DNA from: an uncultured Alistipes sp.
Lineage (GTDB): Bacteria > Bacteroidota > Bacteroidia > Bacteroidales > Rikenellaceae
Length of the DNA: 64,000 nt
Direction of reading: 5' to 3'
Assembly: GCA_900542505.1 (NCBI GenBank)
Contig: UQNV01000001.1
Location: 1-64,000, forward strand
The notes beneath the pieces were generated by a model that made no database searches, was not told the origin of the DNA, and saw nothing but the letters and a program-made list of their open reading frames with translations. The translations under genes were made by a program, and so were the position numbers. Positions 7,239 to 14,943 of the stretch are shown here, piece after piece (the stretch's first letter is position 1; each line of letters starts with the position of its first letter).

Positions 7239-7733
7239 TCAGAAGAGCGTCGGCTCGGGAGCCGGGAAGGTGGGCCCCGACGGGCAGAGGTTGTGAAGCC
7301 GACGCCCCAGGCGCAGCGCCCGCTCGACCGTATAACGCGTACCGCCCGGCCGGCCGTCGTACCACGCCACCACTTCGGCGGCATGGTCAACCAGAAAATT
7401 GTTCCGCACGGCATAACACCCCTTGTAGTAACCCGGAGCGAGAAGCCGCACCTCGTCGGCCGCCTCGAGCACGCGGTCGTAACGGCGACGGTCCGCAGTC
7501 GGGAAGGCTCGCTCCTGCCCGACAAAGGGGACCACGGCCATGAGCCGCACACCGCCGTCCCGAGCGCGAAGCCTGAGGACCGCCTCGGCCGCCGCCAGGT
7601 CGAACCCCATGGCCATGCCGCTCAGAAAGAGGCTGCGGCCCGCCGCACGAAGCCGCACGAGCATCGCCGCCAGCTCCGCATCGCCCGCGCCGTCGTAGGA
7701 ACGGTGGCCGGTGAACGCAACGCAATCATCCAT
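7239..7733 (-). CDS. SLOG-domain protein (DUF1273 / YpsA-like)
   Basis: A 164-residue single-domain protein. The N-terminal VAFTGHRSY and the following FLSGMAMGFDLAAAE are the hallmark glycine-rich segments of the SLOG Rossmann-like fold of the YpsA/DUF1273 group, thought to bind nucleotide-type ligands. Biochemical function is unknown; YpsA of Firmicutes has been linked to cell division and oxidative stress. The start at 7733 is chosen because a TATCTTTG box on the minus strand (7761-7754) would start transcription around 7745, leaving only this ATG with a leader. The gene converges on pfp. Alternative starts at 7745/7748 would add four or five residues. Confidence 0.82.
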   Translation of the reverse strand: MDDCVAFTGHRSYDGAGDAELAAMLVRLRAAGRSLFLSGMAMGFDLAAAEAVLRLRARDGGVRLMAVVPFVGQERAFPTADRRRYDRVLEAADEVRLLAPGYYKGCYAVRNNFLVDHAAEVVAWYDGRPGGTRYTVERALRLGRRLHNLCPSGPTFPAPEPTLF

Positions 7734-7753
7734 GCTTTCGAACATCATGTCGC

Positions 7754-7761
7754 CAAAGATA
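7754..7761 (-). promoter_or_regulatory. -7 box for the SLOG gene
   Basis: TATCTTTG on the minus strand, about 20 bases ahead of the chosen start; a TTGC about 20 bases upstream (7784-7781) may be the -33 element. Confidence 0.6.
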
Positions 7762-7820
7762 CGCCTTTGGCGCGGACTTTGCAACCGCACCCACCGTATT
7801 CAACCAAAAAACAGAGAACC

Positions 7821-8030
7821 ATGAAAAACACGGGAATTGTCATCGGAGCACTGGTAGGCGGCATGCTCATCGGTTCGGCGCTCACGATGCTGCTGACGCC
7901 CCAGTCGGGGCCCGAGCTGCGGCGGAAAATCAAGGAGTCGCTCGGCGACGAAATCGACCGCGTGAAGGAGAAGCTCAACCAGGTCGAGGAGCAAATCGAG
8001 GAGGCGCGTTGCCGCTGCAACGGCGAATAG
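7821..8030 (+). CDS. YtxH domain-containing small envelope protein
   Basis: A 69-residue protein with one N-terminal glycine-rich membrane helix (GIVIGALVGGMLIGSALTML) followed by LLTPQSGPELRRKIK, the YtxH signature, and a charged amphipathic or coiled-coil segment ending in CRC. It is probably anchored in the inner membrane with the helix facing the cytoplasm. It precedes a two-helix membrane protein by 15 bases. The pair resembles the stress-induced YqjD/YqjE-type loci of other bacteria, an analogy by architecture only. Confidence 0.85.
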   Translation: MKNTGIVIGALVGGMLIGSALTMLLTPQSGPELRRKIKESLGDEIDRVKEKLNQVEEQIEEARCRCNGE

Positions 8031-8045
8031 GCAAGACGACGCAGC

Positions 8046-8408
8046 ATGGAAGCAAGCCAGTCGCACCGCATTGCACGCGAACCGTCGGGAGGACGGTTCG
8101 TCGTCGCACTGCTCCTCTTCGCAACGAGTGCCGTCATCGCCGTTCTGCTGCTGCTCACGGCGCTGGTGGTATGGCTTTCGGCACTCACGGGGTCGTTCAT
8201 CGCCTCGACACTGATACTGGGGGCCCTCTTCGGCATCCTGGCAGCGGTCATCTACCTGCTCTCGGTGCGCGAGGTCGTCGAGCGTATCCGCACACGGGCC
8301 GAAACAGTCTACGAAGTGGCGCGCGCGGCACGCAGCGGCTATGAATGGCTCGTCGAGAAGGCCGCCTTTCTCTTCCGGCTGGAGCAGGCGCTGCGCACCA
8401 AGGAGTGA
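8046..8408 (+). CDS. Holin-superfamily-like (YqjE type) membrane protein
   Basis: A 120-residue protein with two adjacent transmembrane segments (about residues 18-48 and 50-72) and charged ends. This matches the 'phage holin family' Pfam grouping that in chromosomal contexts is the YqjE/DUF1469 type rather than a lysis gene. It is downstream of the YtxH gene in an apparent operon and is followed by a strong bidirectional terminator at 8524. No phage genes are nearby. Function is unknown; an inner-membrane stress or structural role is the usual assumption. Confidence 0.78.
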   Translation: MEASQSHRIAREPSGGRFVVALLLFATSAVIAVLLLLTALVVWLSALTGSFIASTLILGALFGILAAVIYLLSVREVVERIRTRAETVYEVARAARSGYEWLVEKAAFLFRLEQALRTKE

Positions 8409-8523
8409 ACGGCCGGCAGCCGAACCTGCTGCCAACCGCGGCTCCGACCGCAGGCGCGGCCAACGCATGTCGCCCGCACGCGCCGCCCCGCCCTACCCCG
8501 CCGCAAGGCCGGCTGCCGATGCG

Positions 8524-8559
8524 AAAAAGCCGATACCGCATGAGCGGTATCGGCTTTTT
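8524..8559. terminator. Bidirectional intrinsic terminator
   Basis: A 16-bp perfect stem AAAAAGCCGATACCGC and its complement with an ATGA loop. A-tract and T-tract on both sides let it serve the convergent holin-like and rubrerythrin genes. Confidence 0.92.
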
Positions 8560-8598
8560 GCCATTTGTCGGGTCCGACAAAGAGTCGGACGCGGTCGA

Positions 8599-9153
8599 CT
8601 ACTTGCCGAAGTAGCGCTTGTAGAGACCCTCGAAGCCCTTGCCGTGGCGAGCCTCGTCCTTGGCCATCTCATGCACCGTATCGTGCACGGCGTCCAGGTT
8701 CTGCTCCTTGGCCAGACGGGCCAGACGCATCTTGTCCTCGCAGGCACCGCACTCGGCGTTCATGCGCTTGTAGAGGTTGGTCTTCGTATCCCATACCACC
8801 TCGCCAATCAACTCGGCGAACTTCGAGGCGTGCTCGGCCTCCTCCCATGCGTAACGCTTGTAGGCCTCGGCAATCTCGGGATAGCCCTCGCGGTCGGCCT
8901 GACGGCTCATCGCCAGGTACATGCCCACCTCGGTGCACTCACCCATGAAGTGGTTCTGGAGACCCTCCCACAGCTCGGGGCTGGCACCCTTGCCGTCGCC
9001 CAGCTTGTGAACGGTCACGAAATCGAGGTCACCCTCCTGCTCGACAACCTCAACGAACTTATCCTTGCCTACTTTGCACATCGGGCACTGCTCGGGTGCC
9101 TCGGGACCTTCGTGGATGTAACCACAAACGGTACAACGCCATTTCTTTGCCAT
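8599..9153 (-). CDS. rbr: Rubrerythrin with N-terminal rubredoxin domain
   Basis: A 184-residue non-heme iron peroxidase. The rubredoxin domain comes first (C7-x2-C10 in [12 protein letters not shown], and C23-x2-C26 in EQCPMC), followed by a ferritin-like four-helix di-iron domain with Glu and Glu-xx-His motifs ([31 protein letters not shown]). The rubredoxin-first order is that of 'reverse' rubrerythrins, common in anaerobes, which reduce hydrogen peroxide using NADH via electron carriers. MAKKW at 9153 is the usual N-terminus. It is cytoplasmic and monocistronic, with TACCTTTG on the minus strand (9203-9196) as a -7 box. Confidence 0.95.
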   Translation of the reverse strand: MAKKWRCTVCGYIHEGPEAPEQCPMCKVGKDKFVEVVEQEGDLDFVTVHKLGDGKGASPELWEGLQNHFMGECTEVGMYLAMSRQADREGYPEIAEAYKRYAWEEAEHASKFAELIGEVVWDTKTNLYKRMNAECGACEDKMRLARLAKEQNLDAVHDTVHEMAKDEARHGKGFEGLYKRYFGK

Positions 9154-9195
9154 AACTGTATTAATGTTAAGTGTGTTTGTATCTTGTTTGCACGA

Positions 9196-9203
9196 CAAAG
9201 GTA
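9196..9203 (-). promoter_or_regulatory. -7 box for rubrerythrin
   Basis: TACCTTTG on the minus strand, 43 bases before the start codon; no good -33 element is seen, which may indicate activator dependence. Confidence 0.5.
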
Positions 9204-9316
9204 ACAATTCCCCGCGGAAAAGCTATAAAAAACCGATTGTCTTTTTTTATGGAGCGATAGGCTGCGCCTATACCCGACCGCAATGTCATCCGCCCCGCGT
9301 TTCGTGCGGCCGGAGG

Positions 9317-10270
9317 TCAGCCGCGGCGGTCGATGACCTCCTCGATGTAGGGGACATCGGTCGAGTCCTTCACCAGCACGCGCTTGCGGCTGTCGAGCAG
9401 ATAGAGCGCCGGGATGGCCTCGAGGTCGTAGCTGCCCGTCTCACGGATGACACAGCCGGCATCGTAGCTGTTAATCCACGACGCGGGAATCTGCTCGCGG
9501 TAGGCATGCCATTCGGTCAGGTCCTCGTCGGGATAGAGCGCCAGCACCTTCAGCCGTCCGCGCTCCTGCATCTCGGACAACATCGGCGAGGAGACAATCG
9601 CCTCGCGAATCTGGCGGCACATCGGACAGCCCGGATTGTTGATGAAGAGCAGCACATACTCGGCCCGGATGTCGTAGAGGCGCCCCGTGGCACCCGAGGC
9701 GAGCGTATAGCGGAAGTCGTTGGCCGGCTGCCCGAGCCGGTTCTGGAGGGCTATCTGCAGGTCGTACTCGGGACCGAGCTTCTCGTACTCGTCCAGATAG
9801 GGGCTTTCGAGCTGCGCCCGGAGCACCGGGATGTAGAACTCACCGCTGCGCAACGGCGAATTGGGGTCGCGCAGCACCCGCTCGGCAAGCATCGAGAAGT
9901 AGCGCAGCATGGGTTCCGAAGCCGAAGCCCGGCGCATGAGCGAATCCATCGGCGCGCTGTCGGTCGGCCGGTCCGAGAGCAGCGAAACATAGGCCGCAAA
10001 GGCCTCGAGCATCGAAAGCGTGTCGGCCTTGCGGACAAAAAGCGTATCCGAAAAGTCGAACCGGTCCCAATAATGCTGCCGCAGGTAGTCGCGCTGCTCG
10101 GCGGGGCTGAGCCCCGAGGGGGCGATGGCCGGAAGGAAGACCTTCATCTCGGCGGCCGCGGCGGCGGTCGCCTCCTCGTGCTGCTTCCGGGCATTGCGGC
10201 CGCCGCACGAAAGCATAAGGGCGGCAAGGGCCATAAAAAGGAGCATGTTGAGCGACTTCTTCGTATTCAT
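9317..10270 (-). CDS. DUF5106-type lipoprotein with thioredoxin-fold C-terminus
   Basis: A 317-residue exported protein. It has a lipoprotein signal peptide (MNTKKSLNMLLFMALAALML, lipobox LSCGG), a helical N-terminal half typical of the Bacteroidota DUF5106 family, and a C-terminal thioredoxin-like domain with the CPMC redox motif at C215-C218 preceded by VLLFINNPG. A LYLLDS segment marks the fold's cis-Pro strand region. Anchored in the periplasm, it probably acts as a thiol-disulfide oxidoreductase or a redox-sensing partner; the substrate is unknown. It is transcribed alone from a TATATTTG box on the minus strand (10302-10295). Confidence 0.82.
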   Translation of the reverse strand: MNTKKSLNMLLFMALAALMLSCGGRNARKQHEEATAAAAAEMKVFLPAIAPSGLSPAEQRDYLRQHYWDRFDFSDTLFVRKADTLSMLEAFAAYVSLLSDRPTDSAPMDSLMRRASASEPMLRYFSMLAERVLRDPNSPLRSGEFYIPVLRAQLESPYLDEYEKLGPEYDLQIALQNRLGQPANDFRYTLASGATGRLYDIRAEYVLLFINNPGCPMCRQIREAIVSSPMLSEMQERGRLKVLALYPDEDLTEWHAYREQIPASWINSYDAGCVIRETGSYDLEAIPALYLLDSRKRVLVKDSTDVPYIEEVIDRRG

Positions 10271-10294
10271 GGTTGCGGGACATTATGTATGAAA

Positions 10295-10302
10295 CAAATA
10301 TA
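10295..10302 (-). promoter_or_regulatory. -7 box for the DUF5106-type gene
   Basis: TATATTTG on the minus strand, 25 bases upstream of the start codon. Confidence 0.55.
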
Positions 10303-10417
10303 GGTGTTTTCCGGCAACTTTCCGCGCGCAGCGGACACAAAAAGAGCCCTGCAACGTTTTTTGCACGGTAGTTGCACCTGCCGCATGCGTCAAAAATCAC
10401 CAAAGAACCGAATCGCT

Positions 10418-12016
10418 ATGGATGCAAAAAAATCATCTGCCACGGGGTTCAAGCTGAGCGTCATGACGCTGGCCATCATGAACGTGACGGCAGTCGTCAG
10501 CCTGCGCGGACTCCCGGCCGAAGCGGTCTACGGACCCTCATCGGCCTTCTACTACCTCTTCGCGGCCATCGTCTTCCTCATCCCCACGGCACTCGTGGCC
10601 GCCGAGCTGGCGGCCATGTTCGCCGACAAGCAGGGCGGCGTCTTCCGCTGGGTGGGCGAGGCCTACGGCGCACGGACGGGCTTTCTGGCCATCTGGCTGC
10701 AGTGGATTGAATCGACCATCTGGTACCCCACGGTGCTCACCTTCGGGGCGGTTTCCATCGCCTTCATCGGAGCCAACGAGGCCCACGACATGACGCTCGC
10801 CTCGAACAAGCTCTTCACGCTCGTCGTCGTGCTGGCCATCTACTGGGCGGCGACCTTCATCTCGCTCAAGGGGCTGGACTGGGTCGGCAAAATCAGCAAG
10901 TGGGGCGGCATGGTCGGCACCATCATCCCCGCCGGGCTGCTCATCGTGCTGGGCGTGGTCTACATCGCCTCGGGCGGCCACAACAACATGGACATGTCGC
11001 AGGGATTCTTCCCCGACCTGACGAAGCTCGACAACCTGGTGCTCGCCAGCGGCATCTTCCTCTTCTACGCCGGCATGGAGATGATGGGCATCCACGTGAT
11101 GGAGGTGCGCAACCCGTCGCGCAACTACCCGCGGGCCATCATCATCGGCTCGCTCATCACGGTCTGCATCTTCGTGCTGGGCACCTTCTCGCTGGGCTTC
11201 ATCATCCCGGCCAAGGACATCAGTCTGACGCAGTCGCTGCTCATCGGCTTCGACAACTACTTCCGCTACCTGCACATGTCGTGGGCCTCGCCCGTCATCG
11301 CCGTGGCACTGATGTTCGGCGTGCTGGCCGGCGTGCTTACGTGGGTGGCCGGCCCCTCGAAGGGTATCTACGCCGTGGGCAAGGCGGGCTATCTGCCCCC
11401 CTTCTTCCAGAAGACCAACCGCGCGGGCGTGCAGCGCAACATCCTGCTCGTGCAGGGAGGCATCGTCACGCTGCTGGCGCTGCTCTTCGTCGTCATGCCG
11501 TCGGTGCAGTCCTTCTATCAGATTCTCTCGCAGCTCACCGTGCTGTTGTACCTCATCATGTACATGCTGATGTTCTCGGCCGCCATCGTGCTGCGCTACA
11601 AGCTTCGCGACACGCCGCGCCCGTTCCGGCTCGGCAAGGGCAACGGACTGATGTGGCTGCTCGGCGTGCTGGGTTTCTGCGGCGCGCTGCTCGCCTTCGT
11701 GCTGAGCTTCATCCCGCCCAGCCAGATTCAGACCGGAAGCAATGCCGTATGGTACGCCGTGCTCATCATCGGCTGCATCGTGGTCGTGGCGGCGCCCTTC
11801 GTCATCTACGCCCTGCGCAAGCCCTCGTGGCGTGACCCGAAGGCGGCTGCCGAGTTCGCACCCTTCCACTGGGAGACGACGGCCTCGCCGGCAACAGGAG
11901 CCGCGACCTCCGCACCGACCGCACCGGCCGCCGCAACCACCCCGCGGACGGGAAGCCGGGCCAGAACCGGCACCGCCGCAACGGGCAACAACAGTCAACG
12001 TACACGGAAACAATAA
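10418..12016 (+). CDS. gadC: APC-family permease, GadC-like glutamate/GABA antiporter
   Basis: A 532-residue inner-membrane transporter with about 12 hydrophobic segments. The N-terminal SVMTLAIMNVTAVVSLRGLP and the conserved VFRWVGEAYG region are those of GadC-type amino acid antiporters in the APC superfamily. It exchanges external glutamate or glutamine for GABA or glutamate. It is followed 18 bases later by glutaminase, so the pair can import glutamine, release ammonia and export glutamate or GABA. No glutamate decarboxylase gene is in the window. The last ~50 residues form an unusual Ala/Thr/Pro/Arg-rich cytoplasmic tail. In GadC of E. coli the C-tail closes the pore at neutral pH; whether this tail does so is unknown. 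The start at 10418 gives MDAKKSSATGF. Confidence 0.85.
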   Translation: MDAKKSSATGFKLSVMTLAIMNVTAVVSLRGLPAEAVYGPSSAFYYLFAAIVFLIPTALVAAELAAMFADKQGGVFRWVGEAYGARTGFLAIWLQWIESTIWYPTVLTFGAVSIAFIGANEAHDMTLASNKLFTLVVVLAIYWAATFISLKGLDWVGKISKWGGMVGTIIPAGLLIVLGVVYIASGGHNNMDMSQGFFPDLTKLDNLVLASGIFLFYAGMEMMGIHVMEVRNPSRNYPRAIIIGSLITVCIFVLGTFSLGFIIPAKDISLTQSLLIGFDNYFRYLHMSWASPVIAVALMFGVLAGVLTWVAGPSKGIYAVGKAGYLPPFFQKTNRAGVQRNILLVQGGIVTLLALLFVVMPSVQSFYQILSQLTVLLYLIMYMLMFSAAIVLRYKLRDTPRPFRLGKGNGLMWLLGVLGFCGALLAFVLSFIPPSQIQTGSNAVWYAVLIIGCIVVVAAPFVIYALRKPSWRDPKAAAEFAPFHWETTASPATGAATSAPTAPAAATTPRTGSRARTGTAATGNNSQRTRKQ

Positions 12017-12034
12017 CCGACACACCACGCAAAC

Positions 12035-13015
12035 ATGTTACACCGAATCGACAAAACAGCCGTCCGCGAGGCGCTGCAGCAGGCCTACGACTGCACGAAG
12101 GAGACCAACGCGGGCAAGAATGCGGACTACATACCCTTCCTGGCGAAGGTACCCTCGGAGCTCTTCGGCATCTCGGCCTGCCTGCCCGACGGCGAGGTCA
12201 TCGCCGTGGGCGACACCGACTATACCTTCGGCATCGAATCGGTCTCGAAGGTGCCCACCGCCCTGCTCGCGATGGAGCAATACGGCCCGCAGAAGGTGAT
12301 GAACCGCATCGGCGCCGACGCCACGGGGCTCCCGTTCAACTCGATTATGGCCATTCTGCTCGAGAAGGACCACCCCTCGACACCGCTGGTCAATGCCGGT
12401 GCCATCAGCGCCTGCTCGATGGTTCGTCCCACGGGCGACGCCGAGGGGAAGTGGAAGGCCATCGTCGGCTTCATCGAGGGGCTCGCTGGCTCCGAGGTGC
12501 CGCTTCTCGACGAGCTCTACCGCTCGGAATCGGCCACCAACTTCAACAACCGCTCCATCACCTGGCTGCTGAAGAACTACAACCGCATCTACGACGACCC
12601 AGAGCTCTCGCTCGACCTCTACACGCGGCAATGCTCGCTCGGCATCACGGCACGGCAGCTTGCCGTCATGGGGGCGACCATCGCCTTCGGCGGACGCAAC
12701 CCGGTGACGCGCAAGCAGCTCTTCCGCGCGGAGCTCACCCCGAAAATCGTCGCGCTGATGGCCACCGTCGGGTTTTACGAGCACACGGGCGACTGGCTCT
12801 TCACCACCGGGCTCCCGGCCAAGACGGGAGTCGGCGGAGGCATCGTGGGGGTCATCCCGGGCGTGATGGGTATCGCCGCCTTCGCACCGCCGCTCGACGC
12901 GTCGGGCAACTCCGTGAAGGCCCAGCTGGCGCTGAAGTTCATCATGGACCGGTTGAACCTCAACATCTTCAACCCCAACCGCTGCATCACGGCCGTACCC
13001 GAATCGGTCGCCTGA
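12035..13015 (+). CDS. glsA: Glutaminase A
   Basis: A 326-residue serine-dependent beta-lactamase-fold glutaminase, which hydrolyses glutamine to glutamate and ammonia. The catalytic S69-x-x-K72 pair sits in ESVSK; NAGAI and the Tyr and Gly motifs of the family follow (KTGVGGGI near residue 265). Length is normal for the family. It lies 18 bases downstream of the GadC-like antiporter, as in glutamine-dependent acid resistance modules. The ammonia released buffers the cytoplasm. Transcription ends at the strong hairpin 13037-13080. Confidence 0.96.
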   Translation: MLHRIDKTAVREALQQAYDCTKETNAGKNADYIPFLAKVPSELFGISACLPDGEVIAVGDTDYTFGIESVSKVPTALLAMEQYGPQKVMNRIGADATGLPFNSIMAILLEKDHPSTPLVNAGAISACSMVRPTGDAEGKWKAIVGFIEGLAGSEVPLLDELYRSESATNFNNRSITWLLKNYNRIYDDPELSLDLYTRQCSLGITARQLAVMGATIAFGGRNPVTRKQLFRAELTPKIVALMATVGFYEHTGDWLFTTGLPAKTGVGGGIVGVIPGVMGIAAFAPPLDASGNSVKAQLALKFIMDRLNLNIFNPNRCITAVPESVA

Positions 13016-13036
13016 CAAGCCGTCGGGGTGCAAACC

Positions 13037-13080
13037 GAGAGCCGGGGAGCGATGCCGCTGCATCGCTCCCCGGCTCTCTT
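13037..13080 (+). terminator. Intrinsic terminator after glsA
   Basis: An ~18-bp stem (GAGAGCCGGGGAGCGATG and complement) with a CCGCTG loop and a short T tract. Confidence 0.88.
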
Positions 13081-13140
13081 ATGCGGATTCCGGCCTGCCG
13101 CCTCGGCCCCGGCCCGGCAACGGCCGAAAGGAGGCTCCCC

Positions 13141-14772
13141 TCAGGGCTGCCCGTCGGACGAACCCACGCGCCGCAGCGTAAAGCAGTCGATGTCGGGGGT
13201 CCACCCGTAACGGTTGCCGAGCCGCACCACGTTCCAGCCCGGCCGCAGCCTCACCGGCAACGTCACCTCGGCAAACCCCTCCGTCGCTCCCGGGGCAGGC
13301 TCAAGCCGCGAAGCATCCAGTAGAATGCGCGGCCCGCGGTTGACCTCGAGTTCGATTTCCCGGCCCGAATGCGGCATATAGCGGAGCGTCAGCTCATAGC
13401 GGCCGCCTTCACGGCTGTAGACGTCGCGCCATTCGGCATGGTTCTCGTCGCGGCCGCCCAGATAACGGACCGCCATGCCGCCCGAAGCCCCTTCGACCGG
13501 CACCGGAGCGACCGTCCGGGCATCCTTGCCCAGCGCATTATGGCAGGGCAGGTAGGCCCACTCGGCTTCGTAACGGGTCGGCTCCAGCCGTTCCTCACCC
13601 TCAGCGCGCAGAATCAGCACGCCATGCGGCGCGACGCTGAACTCCAGTCGGTCGCGTACGGCAGGCAGGTCACAGCGCCGTACCAGGTCGCGCAGCCGGA
13701 CCCGGCCGCCGAGCTCGAGCGCTTCGGTCGGCACCGAAAAGCGGCAACATGAATCCGAAGGGTTATAGAGAGCAACGGCCCGGACCTTACCGCGCCGCGT
13801 CACGATATCCTTAGCCAGGACATACCCGGCACCTTCATGCAAGACGACGCGCGCCTGCAGCCCCAGCGGGTCTTGGTTGAGCGCGATGAGCTCGGGATTC
13901 TTCAGCAGGCGGAGCGAGGGTTCGGGAATGGAGGTCAGGTCGCAGCCGATGAGCAGCGGCGAGCTCATGATGCACCACATGCCGAAGTGGGTCTCCTCCT
14001 CGTCCGGAGTCAGGCCGCGCCCGATTTCGAGCATGTCCATGTCGTTGTAGTGCCCCTCGCCGGCGTAGGCCGAAAGGTAGAGGTTCATCGCGATGCAGCG
14101 CTTGACCGCCTCCCACGTCGGGGCGATGTCGGGACTGATGCGCCACGATGCAGCCATGCGCCGGGCCCATGTACCCGGAAAGGCCCACCGGCAGATGTTG
14201 ATGGAGACGTGGTCACCCGCGACGATGTCGATGGCACGGCGGATTTCACCGTAACGGCGCTCCTCCTCCAGATTGAGCTCCTGACCGGCTCCGCAATAGT
14301 CGATTTTGATGAAATCGAAGCCCCAGTCGCGGAAATAGAGGGCGGCATCCTGATACTCATGGCCGTAGAGCCCCGCACCGACTCCGTTCGCATCGTTGTC
14401 CCACATCGAGCCGCAGGTATTGCGTCCGGCATCGGAGTAGATGCCGGCATTGAGCCCCAGCGCATGGATGTAGTCGGCCACACACTTCATCCCGTCGGGG
14501 AATCGTCCGGCATGGGGCTGCATGACGCCCGCCGCGTCGCGATGGCCGAAGAAGCCGTCGTCGATATTCACATAGGTATAGCCCAACTCCTTGAGACCCA
14601 GCCGCACGAGCGCATCGGCCTGCGTGCGGATGAGTGAATCGCTGATGTTCACCCGATAGGTGTTCCACGAGCTCCAACCCATAATCGGAGGGTCGAAAAC
14701 CGTGCCGCCGGTTGCGGCCGCGGCCGTGCCCATCAGCAGGAGCGCCGCAGCGGTCAGTAGGTTCCGTTTCAT
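13141..14772 (-). CDS. Secreted GH27 alpha-galactosidase with C-terminal beta-sandwich
   Basis: A 543-residue exported glycosidase. The signal peptide covers about residues 1-20 (MKRNLLTAAALLLMGTAAAA). The GH27 barrel starts with PPIMGWSSWNTY; the nucleophile is D158 in KIDYC and the acid/base D215 in RISPDI. The Greek-key C-terminal domain of GH27 follows, then an extra ~130-residue module with YEAEWA and the carbohydrate-binding style RYELTLRY and PGWNVVRLG, resembling CBM6/35-type domains. It releases terminal alpha-galactose from plant galactosides or host glycans in the periplasm. It is monocistronic, with TATATTTG on the minus strand (14800-14793). Start 14772 is chosen because it begins the signal peptide. 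Confidence 0.92.
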   Translation of the reverse strand: MKRNLLTAAALLLMGTAAAATGGTVFDPPIMGWSSWNTYRVNISDSLIRTQADALVRLGLKELGYTYVNIDDGFFGHRDAAGVMQPHAGRFPDGMKCVADYIHALGLNAGIYSDAGRNTCGSMWDNDANGVGAGLYGHEYQDAALYFRDWGFDFIKIDYCGAGQELNLEEERRYGEIRRAIDIVAGDHVSINICRWAFPGTWARRMAASWRISPDIAPTWEAVKRCIAMNLYLSAYAGEGHYNDMDMLEIGRGLTPDEEETHFGMWCIMSSPLLIGCDLTSIPEPSLRLLKNPELIALNQDPLGLQARVVLHEGAGYVLAKDIVTRRGKVRAVALYNPSDSCCRFSVPTEALELGGRVRLRDLVRRCDLPAVRDRLEFSVAPHGVLILRAEGEERLEPTRYEAEWAYLPCHNALGKDARTVAPVPVEGASGGMAVRYLGGRDENHAEWRDVYSREGGRYELTLRYMPHSGREIELEVNRGPRILLDASRLEPAPGATEGFAEVTLPVRLRPGWNVVRLGNRYGWTPDIDCFTLRRVGSSDGQP

Positions 14773-14792
14773 CGTTCGGTTTGATTTACCAC

Positions 14793-14800
14793 CAAATATA
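14793..14800 (-). promoter_or_regulatory. -7 box for the GH27 gene
   Basis: TATATTTG on the minus strand, 20 bases before the start codon. Confidence 0.55.
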
Positions 14801-14884
14801 GCCTTTTCGGCGCAAAAGTACAAGCCCTTGCCGGCAAAAGAACAACCGGCAGCCGCACCCGCGACGGAGCCATGCGACGGACAA

Positions 14885-14925
14885 AAGGCGAGGGGTGTCC
14901 GCACAATGCGGACACCCCTCGCCTT
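14885..14925 (-). terminator. Intrinsic terminator of the etfBA-acd operon
   Basis: A perfect 19-bp stem (AAGGCGAGGGGTGTCCGCA and complement) with a CAA loop, 18 bases past the acyl-CoA dehydrogenase stop and followed on the minus strand by TTTTG. Confidence 0.92.
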
Positions 14926-14943
14926 AGAAGGCAGAAGCCTCGT

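Noticed and set aside
8046-8408. Phage lysis holin / prophage remnant
   Set aside because: The protein has a holin-superfamily label by fold only; no endolysin, structural or integrase genes are near and it pairs with a YtxH gene.
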